Below, one piece after another: positions 1 through 6,890 of a stretch of 64,000 nucleotides of DNA (positions within the stretch are counted from its first letter, which is position 1; the number at the start of each line of letters is the position of its first letter). Source of the stretch: JAXMDT01 sp046348685 (lineage in GTDB: Bacteria > Pseudomonadota > Alphaproteobacteria > Rickettsiales > UBA998). The translations under genes and the position numbers were made by a program. The notes below the pieces were generated by a model that was not told the DNA's origin, did not search any database, and saw only the letters and a program-made list of their open reading frames with translations. The stretch lies in NCBI GenBank assembly GCA_046348685.1, contig JAXMDT010000003.1, forward strand, positions 138,919 to 202,918, read 5' to 3'.

Positions 1-744
1 GCGCTGAATTTCTTGAGCCATAAAATATTTCAGAAACTGTTTTTCTTTGAATGTCGTCTCGTATTTTTTTTTGGGCAAGGCATTATATTTTTCTGACTTT
101 GATAGCTCGTCACGCACAAGGTTTGAGGAAAGCCTGGCTCCATAGGGCATCCAGTGGTGGTCACGTTTAAAGAAAAATGTCTCGCCGTCTGTGCCGACTT
201 TATCTGCCATAGAACCCAGATCAGGTGTAATGATGCCCATATTACGGAAAGATTGCAGGTAGTCGTGAAAGTTATGTTTTGCCCGTTCGATGGAATAATT
301 TTTCATCACGGGTTCAGTATCATCAAAAAATGCTTCGCCTATCCACGACCGCGGAGGGATAGTAACGAAAACCGGTGTAATGTTTCGTTGCTGAAGTGCT
401 GCTGCGTAGCGCTTTAGATAAAAGCGCGCCTCGGAAAACAAATTAAAATTTTCAGAAAAATCCATCTCCTCGCGGAAGAACCACCCATTCGACCCTTGAA
501 GGAATGTGCCATAATCTGTTTTTTCATGATCCGCCAGGCGCGGACACGAAAATTCCTTTTCGCCAGCCAGATGCAACTGACGTTTTACCGGCTTGGCAAT
601 TTTTTTGCTGTCTTTTTTATTGTGATTAGAATTTTTGCCAAAGGATTTTGCCGCCTCTTTAGGCGTTGAACCTGTTTGTGCAAACGCCATACACGGCGTA
701 CAAAGGGCTGCAAGCAGCAGAAAGCTTAGAAAATTTATGCGCAT
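1..744 (-). CDS. AlgX/AlgJ-like SGNH-family secreted protein, 3' end outside window
   Basis: Reading frame open to the left edge; 248 codons are visible and the C-terminus is missing. The first ~22 residues form a signal peptide (basic start, Leu/Ala-rich core, CMAFA before the likely cut), so the product is exported. After a Lys/Ser-rich linker comes GSNGWFFREEMDF, typical of the AlgX/AlgJ fold, and near the visible end KRDHHWMPYGARL, which matches the D-x-H-W-x-P-x-G-A catalytic block of alginate O-acetyltransferase-like SGNH enzymes. The family moves acetyl groups onto exopolysaccharides in the periplasm. It lies 48 bp downstream of two ceramidase-family genes on the same strand, so they may share a transcript. 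The ATG at 744 follows a weak GGATGA. Substrate unknown; no alginate cluster is visible here. Confidence 0.78.
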   Translation of the reverse strand, partial: MRINFLSFLLLAALCTPCMAFAQTGSTPKEAAKSFGKNSNHNKKDSKKIAKPVKRQLHLAGEKEFSCPRLADHEKTDYGTFLQGSNGWFFREEMDFSENFNLFSEARFYLKRYAAALQQRNITPVFVTIPPRSWIGEAFFDDTEPVMKNYSIERAKHNFHDYLQSFRNMGIITPDLGSMADKVGTDGETFFFKRDHHWMPYGARLSSNLVRDELSKSEKYNALPKKKYETTFKEKQFLKYFMAQEIQR

Positions 745-792
745 TCATCCGCTTTTTACAGCAAAACTGCGCTTCTCGCAAAGGTACAAGTC

Positions 793-1479
793 TTAACGCG
801 TGGTAACGGAAGGTGTGACAAATCCGTATTTTAAGAGAAGTATCACCAGCTTGTAGAGAACTACCGCATTGATGAGATGCCACAAGAAATGCGTGCCTAT
901 GTGTAGCATGGGACACACTTCCAGGTCGATGGTGCGAAAGACAAGCGATGCGGTCCATATAAAGACCACGTTGCGCAATGCGTTAAAGGCAGGGTGCGAT
1001 AATGTGCGCAGCGCACCGAGGAGAAGAATCAGCACCGCGTAGGCGGGAATATACATAATTGTCCCGTGGAGCAGGTCATTCGGCAAAGCAATCTCAAAAA
1101 GATAACTAATGCCGACAAAAGCAATCCAGCAACCGATAGACGGCCAAATGCCGAAACGGATAATCCGTACCAAAAAAATAACGAGATAAAAATGAATGAA
1201 TAAGGCAATCGGTATAACATCGCCCAGCATGGCTTTTTGCGTTGCGATGGTATGCCATGCCGTGCTTCCGATACCGATGGCGACAAGTAATACAGTCAAA
1301 ATTAAAATATCGATGCTCTGGCGTAGCGGAATCTGTTGCTTGCGATATGCGGTAAATGCAAGAAAGGCGGCAATGATAAATGCAAGATTGGTGATTGCAT
1401 TTAACGGTTCTGCCCAGAATCCGGCGTCGCCGGCACGTTCGCAGTAACCATCCAGGTAAGTTAATTGTGTGTCGGTCAT
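793..1479 (-). CDS. Ceramidase-family (CREST) integral membrane protein, copy B
   Basis: 228 residues with about seven hydrophobic segments. It carries the hallmarks of the alkaline ceramidase family (PF05875; CREST superfamily of membrane hydrolases): an N-terminal YCER...FWAEPLNAITNLAF block, GSTAWHTIAT in an early helix, and GTHFLWHLINA near the C-terminus, supplying the conserved Glu, Ser and three His expected to bind zinc. Known members hydrolyse ceramides or related amide lipids; the bacterial substrate is not established. It lies 14 bp downstream of a paralogue with the same motifs (1494-2210), so the two look like a tandem duplication in one operon. No other sphingolipid gene is visible in the window. 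Confidence 0.85.
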   Translation of the reverse strand: MTDTQLTYLDGYCERAGDAGFWAEPLNAITNLAFIIAAFLAFTAYRKQQIPLRQSIDILILTVLLVAIGIGSTAWHTIATQKAMLGDVIPIALFIHFYLVIFLVRIIRFGIWPSIGCWIAFVGISYLFEIALPNDLLHGTIMYIPAYAVLILLLGALRTLSHPAFNALRNVVFIWTASLVFRTIDLEVCPMLHIGTHFLWHLINAVVLYKLVILLLKYGFVTPSVTTR

Positions 1480-1493
1480 AGCCTGAAGATAGA

Positions 1494-2210
1494 TTAGGCG
1501 AAATGCTCCGCCGCTTTGCGCAGCATGCGCGCACGTCGGTTGACGTTTCGCACAAGCTGTTTGACGAGAATAAAGATTAGCACGGCATTCAAACTGTGCC
1601 AGAGAAAATGTGTGCCAAAGGGAATCATGTCACAGACATAGTTATCAACAGAACGGAAAAACAGCGAAACGACTCCGATGATTGAAGCGACGAGAAATTT
1701 TCGCGCTGAAAAACGGCGCTTCATATTTAGGTGCAGTGCAAAAAGAATTAGCGCAGTCATGCTGGAAAGATAACCAATCGAATCATTCATGGCATTTGGA
1801 AATGCGTTTACCAGCATATGCGTGCCGCCTGCATAGGCGACGAGTCCGATAAAGGCCTGCAGCCAGTTGCACTTAGCAATGCGGAACAAGGCGCTCGTAA
1901 AGTAGATCACGATGAACCCGACAATAAAGCTCATGTCGAGCAGCTCGGTAAGTTGGGAAGGCATGGTATGGAAAAAGAAGCTGGCGATTCCAATGCAGAA
2001 AGTCAGCAGGACTAGAAGGTAAATATCCCAGATCCAAAATCCCTTTAGGTCATCGCGAATGCTGAGCATGTAGCGCAGTAGTAGTATTGCTGCGATGATA
2101 AAGCCGAGGTTGGTGATGGTATTTAACGGTTCGCCAAAAAAATAGGTGGGATCAGTACGTTCACATAACCCGTAATGATGGCTTATTTCAGTATTCGCTC
2201 CTTCATTCAT
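1494..2210 (-). CDS. Ceramidase-family (CREST) integral membrane protein, copy A
   Basis: 238 residues, multi-pass membrane protein. Family motifs are present in order: LCERTDPTYFFGEPLNTITN near the N-terminus, GIASFFFHTMPSQ after the third hydrophobic segment, and FGTHFLWHSLNAV near the C-terminus, so the Glu, Ser and His residues proposed to bind zinc in alkaline ceramidases are kept. It is the upstream member of a pair with 793-1479; the two are clearly homologous but well diverged (for example SFFFHT against STAWHT), so the duplication is old or one copy was acquired. It ends with a short basic tail. It is the probable first gene of a three-gene minus-strand operon ending in the AlgX-like gene. 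Activity is inferred from the family only. Confidence 0.85.
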   Translation of the reverse strand: MNEGANTEISHHYGLCERTDPTYFFGEPLNTITNLGFIIAAILLLRYMLSIRDDLKGFWIWDIYLLVLLTFCIGIASFFFHTMPSQLTELLDMSFIVGFIVIYFTSALFRIAKCNWLQAFIGLVAYAGGTHMLVNAFPNAMNDSIGYLSSMTALILFALHLNMKRRFSARKFLVASIIGVVSLFFRSVDNYVCDMIPFGTHFLWHSLNAVLIFILVKQLVRNVNRRARMLRKAAEHFA

Positions 2211-2322
2211 ACGTCTATACTACCATTTTATTTACGAATACTCAAAATATTTATTAATAATCAAATGCTTTTATTGCATTGCAGCAATCTACATTGATGT
2301 TTTATTTGGTAGCGTTCCAGGT

Positions 2323-2353
2323 CTTGATACCAAAAAAGTGCATTCCTATATTT
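2323..2353 (+). promoter_or_regulatory. Heat-shock (sigma-32/RpoH) promoter for hsp20
   Basis: CTTG at 2323-2326 and CCTATAT at 2345-2351, separated by 18 bases, match the alphaproteobacterial RpoH consensus (CTTG, 17-18 bases, CYTATNT) at every fixed position. The start codon of the small heat-shock gene is about 45 bases downstream. The functional fit between promoter class and gene is strong. Confidence 0.75.
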
Positions 2354-2398
2354 CCATCATACGACGCTTTTATTAACTTTATGACAAGGAGGTTCATC

Positions 2399-2890
2399 AT
2401 GGGAAAAGTGTTCAGTATCATGCCGTGGCGGGATCTTTCCACGACTGGAGATGACACAGGTTGGCATTCGTTGCAGCGGCTGCAGCGTGATGTCGATACT
2501 ATTTTTGACCGCATTTTGCAGGGTTCGGTGACTGGGCGCAGCTCTGAGGTGCAGGGTTTTGCGCCGCGTCTAGACATTGCAGAGTCTTCAGAGGCTTATC
2601 ATTTAACCGCCGAACTGCCGGGAGTTTCTGAAAAGGATATTGATCTTCAGATTAATGATGGAGTTCTAACTTTAAAGGGTGAAAAGAAATCTGAAGTTAA
2701 ACAGGAAGATAAAAACTATCACCGTATCGAGCGACATTATGGCTCTTTCCAGCGTTCTATTGCGTTACCAGCGGAAGTAGATGAAGCTTCTATCAAGGCA
2801 CGCTTCCAAAATGGTGTTCTGGAAATCGATTTGCCTAAGGCAAAAGATCAGAAGCCAAAAAGCAAAAAGATCGAAATCGCATCCAGCTAA
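2399..2890 (+). CDS. Hsp20 family small heat-shock protein
   Basis: 163 residues. The start at 2399 is chosen because AAGGAGG (2386-2392) lies six bases upstream and the MxxxFSxMPWRDL N-terminus is typical; a longer frame to 2279 lacks such a signal. Residues ~55-150 form the alpha-crystallin domain (PRLDIAESSEAYHLTAELPG through the GVLEIDLPK motif), followed by a Lys-rich tail. Members are ATP-independent holdases that bind unfolding proteins and pass them to DnaK or ClpB. A heat-shock promoter lies directly upstream and a strong terminator follows, so the gene is probably monocistronic. The DUF1150 gene that often accompanies hsp20 in alphaproteobacteria sits elsewhere in this window (53265). 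Confidence 0.93.
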   Translation: MGKVFSIMPWRDLSTTGDDTGWHSLQRLQRDVDTIFDRILQGSVTGRSSEVQGFAPRLDIAESSEAYHLTAELPGVSEKDIDLQINDGVLTLKGEKKSEVKQEDKNYHRIERHYGSFQRSIALPAEVDEASIKARFQNGVLEIDLPKAKDQKPKSKKIEIASS

Positions 2891-2907
2891 TCCGGTTTTT
2901 CTCCTCA

Positions 2908-2941
2908 AACCCTGCAATAGGCTGCTATTGCAGGGTTTTTT
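2908..2941 (+). terminator. Rho-independent terminator after hsp20
   Basis: 13-bp perfect inverted repeat (AACCCTGCAATAG, 2908-2920, with CTATTGCAGGGTT, 2925-2937) around a GCTG loop, followed by a T-run. It lies 18 bp after the hsp20 stop codon. Confidence 0.9.
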
Positions 2942-3045
2942 TATTTTTTAGCATAAGATGACAATTCAGTTAAGCCGTGTCGCATTTCACTAGGAGTTGT
3001 GCGCTGCACCGCTATGCTGGCCCTAATTAACAAAAAGTAATAATC

Positions 3046-6000
3046 ATGGCTTACGATAACACAATCCTGCTCAGCGCTAATCCGCTTGAAATCACCCACC
3101 ATCTGACAAATCTTTACATTCAAGAATTAGGCACGACAGACCCTGCCATCGCAGCGCTGCTTAGTGAATTCAGAAATACAATCTGGCCTTTCGATGGGAA
3201 GTTGCCATCCCTCCAAGAAAAAGAAGGTATCACAGAGCGTATAATCAACGCTGGCAAGATGCATAGCTATACCGCACAAAAGCAGCTTCTGACAGGTATG
3301 ATGCGGTTAGGCCAGCTCTACGACGTAGCGGCAATAGCGGCGAGAGGTAATGCATTCGATCAGAATAGAATAAAGCATGGTGAGGATCGGGTTTCAGACT
3401 CAACGGGGGGTGTTGAAAATTTATTTGAAACCTTTATCGAGCGCCATAAAACGAAAAGCGTGCTTGAACGTACTTCGGCAGGTTCATCAGATCAATATGC
3501 GCTACAATTCGATAAACAACCGAACTCAGTAATTCGAGACACACTTTCTGCGTTAAGTAAGCCTATTTTTGAAATGGTTATGACAACGCACCCCACTAAT
3601 GTGAATGCGTTGGAAAGCCTTGAGCAGCTAAGAAACTTAGGAAAAGCGATTCATACTTATCGTAAGAACCAAGGCGATGACCTAAATCAACTGCAAGCAA
3701 TGCAGGGTGCCGAGGAGCAAATAAAAACCGCCTTCAGCGGTTTGATGACGGTAGATGCTATCCCGATGAAGCATACGGAAAGTGGTAAAATTCCCGGCAA
3801 ACTTTCAGTGCGCGGCGAAGTGGATATGGTGCTTTTCTACTTGAAAAGCCTGTATGATGATTTGCCTCAGGTTTATCGTGGCTTTGAACAACCGCTACGG
3901 CGCCTGCAACGTAAGCAGATTATTTCGCCTGACGAAATTTATAACCCTCTTGATTTAAAATTGAACATCCGTGCGAGTGCCTGGGGCCTTTCCGGTGACA
4001 AGGATGGTAACAAAAACATCAATGCCGATACAACTCTGGAAGCGTTGTTAGCGACGAAAGTCGCGTTAATGGATTTATATTTGAAAGAAATTGCCGGTCT
4101 CTCCGAGAGTGTGCAGGCGCGGCTTCACAACAAAATAAATGATTTCACGGAGCGAAAAACTGCCTACGAGAAAGGTTTGCAGGAGGTCGAGGAATTTATT
4201 GGTAGCGAGAAATTTATACCTGCAAGGAAATTTAATGCGATCGTACGAAAACTACCAAAACCGGACAAAACGGAGGCGAGGGATTTTGTCGCGCTGTTAG
4301 AGGAGATTTATAACACTACGCCTGAAGAAGAGCGTGCAGGTCTCCTTACATTTATCCGGCGGGTGCGCTCGTTTGGATACCATTTTGCTAAAATCGAATA
4401 CCGTGAGACTGCAGAAGAATATGCGCGAGTCGTAGCGGAAATCGTCCCCGGTTACAAAGCGCTCCATGAGCGTGGTATCGCCCTTAAAAACGATCTGGAG
4501 AATCTGGAAAATACCGCGCGGGTCGCTTCTCAAAGGGAAGGATTGCTTGCAGAATTCGCTGCAGTGGAAAAGGCTTCCAAAGCTATTGGTTCTGCTGAAA
4601 ATCCGCTTACAGACGCGGAGTTGCGCGAACGCATAAGACGCCTATCGCGTTCCGTAGATCCAGGCGATCAGGTGGAAACAGACGATGTTGGGCTTATGCC
4701 GTTGCAAAAAGGTGCGTTGCTGAAACGGCTTGATGCATTACGGGGAAAACTCCATGCTTTGAAATCTCCCGACGATATCCAGGATGATCGCCGAAAACTG
4801 CATCGGGAGCTGGACGAAATCGAGGCCAGGAAGCGATCTTTGCTAACGGAAGCACTCGATAATAACAAAGCACCGGCGATGTTGAAAAAGCACATGCGTC
4901 AGATTGTTGATGAAGGCAGCGCAAGACCCTACGATAAAGAAACGGATCATCCGCGCAATGCAATGCCGATCGCGTATCATACTATTAAGCGGATGGAATT
5001 GGCTCGTGAATTCCCTGAGATGATCACAGCTAATGTCCTGGCGGAATGCCAGAATACCAGTAATATCCTGGAAGCCGTTTTCCTGCAGGCTGCCTGTGCG
5101 GATAAAAATGGCAAACGGCCCATAATGGGCGTCGTGCCGCTTTTTGAAGAACCCGACACCATGAAAAACGTGGGTACCATCATGGGCGATGCATATCGAA
5201 ATCACGCATATGATAAACATATGAACCTTGTTGCCAAGCACCTGGGAGAAATGGGCTGGACTGATGGCGCCAAGCGCCAGCAGGTGCAGATCGCGCATAG
5301 TGATAATGCACGCCGCTCAGGATTTCTGGCGGCGCGCGCGTTTATCGACGAAGCGCATAAGGAGATTCGGGCGCTGAACAAGCAGTACAACATTAAGACC
5401 GAATTCTTCGAAGGAGGAAGTATCTCCGATTCGTATCGTGGCGGCGTGCGCTCGATTTCGGCGGCGGTTAATGAATATGGTCTGCATGACTTTATGAAAT
5501 TCACGTTTCAGGGCGGTGACCTGCCTAATTATTTCGGTTCACCCGGCTCAACCGTTCGCTTGTTTACGCGGAATCTGGCGCACGCGGCAAAGCAGTTAAG
5601 CGACAACGGCGAAGCTGAGTATAAGGAAACCGACTCCAATATCACCAACTATAGTGAAATTGCTCAGGAAGCACTCAAGAAAACCTTGCCGGATTACCAG
5701 AGAAATATCTTTAACCAGGCGATGATGGGTAATTTCATGAAATATGCAGTCGATCCCTATGGCAACGTGGGATCGCGCGCCGGGGCAAGGGGTGGCGCGG
5801 CGCAAACTGACCCGGATAAAGTACGCACCATCGGATTCAGCGAAATGTTTCAACATGCAGGCGCACATCCTGCATGGCTGGGAGCCGAAACGCTCGCCGC
5901 TAATTTGGCGCAGGAGATTTTAACGCGCCTTCCCTCAACGGCAGGGCTTTATAGCGACTATGTGCCTGTCACTATGAAAAAAGGGGCGCAGGTGGAAGAT

Positions 6001-6726
6001 GTTTTCTTTCTGCCCGCTGATGGAGATGTCAAAAAAGTAGATCCTGCCATTTATGGCGTTTTTTACGATAAATCTGCGGTGTTCCGAAATGCGGTGGATG
6101 GCATGGCATTTGGCTTAGCTGTCAGCAATCTCGATGCCTTGAAAAAGAATTATCCAATGCTTGCTGAAGATCCCTTTGTGAAGCGGATGGAAAGGGATTA
6201 CCGTGCAGCAGCGCATATTGCGCTTGGCGCCCTGCACGAGCCTGCAAATGGCCCTGAAAAATTTACTGGAAACCATCGTGCGCGGGCACGCAAGGAAACG
6301 GATGCCCGCATGATTGCCCTCGACCCGACAGTACCGCTTTCAGTGCTAAGGGAAAAAATTCGTGAGCGGTTACCCCATCTGCAGGCATCGATTGAGCAAA
6401 AAGGTGCGTTGTTCGATGCGGTGGCAAGCATGAAGTCCAGCTGGCGCCGGGATTGGGAATGGCAGGCGGCAGAGGAAAAAGACAGCACGTTCAAGGTGCC
6501 GCGCGAAGACGATATTCAGCATGGCTGGATGCTGCATCTGGCGCATGGCGCTATCGATTCAGTGACGCACGGGCGCTACCTTATGGCGGATGATCCTATG
6601 TATATGCGGATGATCTATCCTGAATATTATGCATCCTTAAGTACGAAGCGGAAGCTCCACCAGGAAGAGCCAACAAAGCTTCATATTCGGGTCGATACGC
6701 CGCAAGGTGGCAGAGCAGGACGTTAA
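3046..6726 (+). CDS. Very large, divergent phosphoenolpyruvate carboxylase-like protein
   Basis: 1226 residues; ordinary bacterial PEPC has ~880-930. Several PEPC blocks are recognisable in order: VMTTHPTN (~178-185; family HPTE with catalytic His kept, Glu changed to Asn), GDKDGNKN (~317-324; family GDRDGNP), VRSFGYHFAKIEYRE (~440), MGVVPLFE, a HSDNARRSG block, GSRAGAR (909-915) and PAWLG. The mobile catalytic loop, normally FHGRGGxxGRGG, reads FFEGGSISDSYRGG (787-800), so the catalytic His and first Arg are lost or displaced. Extra length comes partly from a charged helical insert (~455-630), and the C-terminus lacks the nearly invariant NTG ending. PEPC makes oxaloacetate from PEP and bicarbonate to refill the TCA cycle; whether this protein does so is open. 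Start 3046 lacks a good ribosome-binding site but no better one is seen. Confidence 0.75.
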   Translation: MAYDNTILLSANPLEITHHLTNLYIQELGTTDPAIAALLSEFRNTIWPFDGKLPSLQEKEGITERIINAGKMHSYTAQKQLLTGMMRLGQLYDVAAIAARGNAFDQNRIKHGEDRVSDSTGGVENLFETFIERHKTKSVLERTSAGSSDQYALQFDKQPNSVIRDTLSALSKPIFEMVMTTHPTNVNALESLEQLRNLGKAIHTYRKNQGDDLNQLQAMQGAEEQIKTAFSGLMTVDAIPMKHTESGKIPGKLSVRGEVDMVLFYLKSLYDDLPQVYRGFEQPLRRLQRKQIISPDEIYNPLDLKLNIRASAWGLSGDKDGNKNINADTTLEALLATKVALMDLYLKEIAGLSESVQARLHNKINDFTERKTAYEKGLQEVEEFIGSEKFIPARKFNAIVRKLPKPDKTEARDFVALLEEIYNTTPEEERAGLLTFIRRVRSFGYHFAKIEYRETAEEYARVVAEIVPGYKALHERGIALKNDLENLENTARVASQREGLLAEFAAVEKASKAIGSAENPLTDAELRERIRRLSRSVDPGDQVETDDVGLMPLQKGALLKRLDALRGKLHALKSPDDIQDDRRKLHRELDEIEARKRSLLTEALDNNKAPAMLKKHMRQIVDEGSARPYDKETDHPRNAMPIAYHTIKRMELAREFPEMITANVLAECQNTSNILEAVFLQAACADKNGKRPIMGVVPLFEEPDTMKNVGTIMGDAYRNHAYDKHMNLVAKHLGEMGWTDGAKRQQVQIAHSDNARRSGFLAARAFIDEAHKEIRALNKQYNIKTEFFEGGSISDSYRGGVRSISAAVNEYGLHDFMKFTFQGGDLPNYFGSPGSTVRLFTRNLAHAAKQLSDNGEAEYKETDSNITNYSEIAQEALKKTLPDYQRNIFNQAMMGNFMKYAVDPYGNVGSRAGARGGAAQTDPDKVRTIGFSEMFQHAGAHPAWLGAETLAANLAQEILTRLPSTAGLYSDYVPVTMKKGAQVEDVFFLPADGDVKKVDPAIYGVFYDKSAVFRNAVDGMAFGLAVSNLDALKKNYPMLAEDPFVKRMERDYRAAAHIALGALHEPANGPEKFTGNHRARARKETDARMIALDPTVPLSVLREKIRERLPHLQASIEQKGALFDAVASMKSSWRRDWEWQAAEEKDSTFKVPREDDIQHGWMLHLAHGAIDSVTHGRYLMADDPMYMRMIYPEYYASLSTKRKLHQEEPTKLHIRVDTPQGGRAGR

Positions 6727-6740
6727 TCCGCAAAATTTGC

Positions 6741-6769
6741 TTGACTCTCCGCCTGTCTCAACGCATTAA
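6741..6769 (+). promoter_or_regulatory. Possible promoter for tRNA-Ala
   Basis: TTGACT (6741-6746) and a weak -10 CATTAA (6764-6769) with a 17-base spacer, 21 bases before the tRNA. The -35 is good, the -10 poor. Confidence 0.35.
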
Positions 6770-6790
6770 GGAATTCGTTTTTTGACCCGT

Positions 6791-6866
6791 GGGGGCGTAG
6801 CTCAGTTGGTAGAGCGCCTGCTTTGCAAGCAGGATGTCGCGGGTTCAACTCCTGTCGCCTCCACCA
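6791..6866 (+). tRNA. tRNA-Ala (anticodon TGC)
   Basis: 76-base cloverleaf with encoded CCA. The anticodon loop TTTGCAA sits on a CCTGC/GCAGG stem, giving TGC (reads GCN). The acceptor stem has the G3:U70 wobble pair, the identity element for alanine. It is a lone tRNA gene, not next to an rRNA operon in this window. Confidence 0.97.
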
Positions 6867-6890
6867 TTTTCCTGCTTTTAAAGTGTTTTT

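Noticed and set aside
4843..5298. 151-codon minus-strand frame inside the PEPC-like gene
   Set aside because: Antisense to conserved PEPC blocks, with no ribosome-binding site or recognisable domain.
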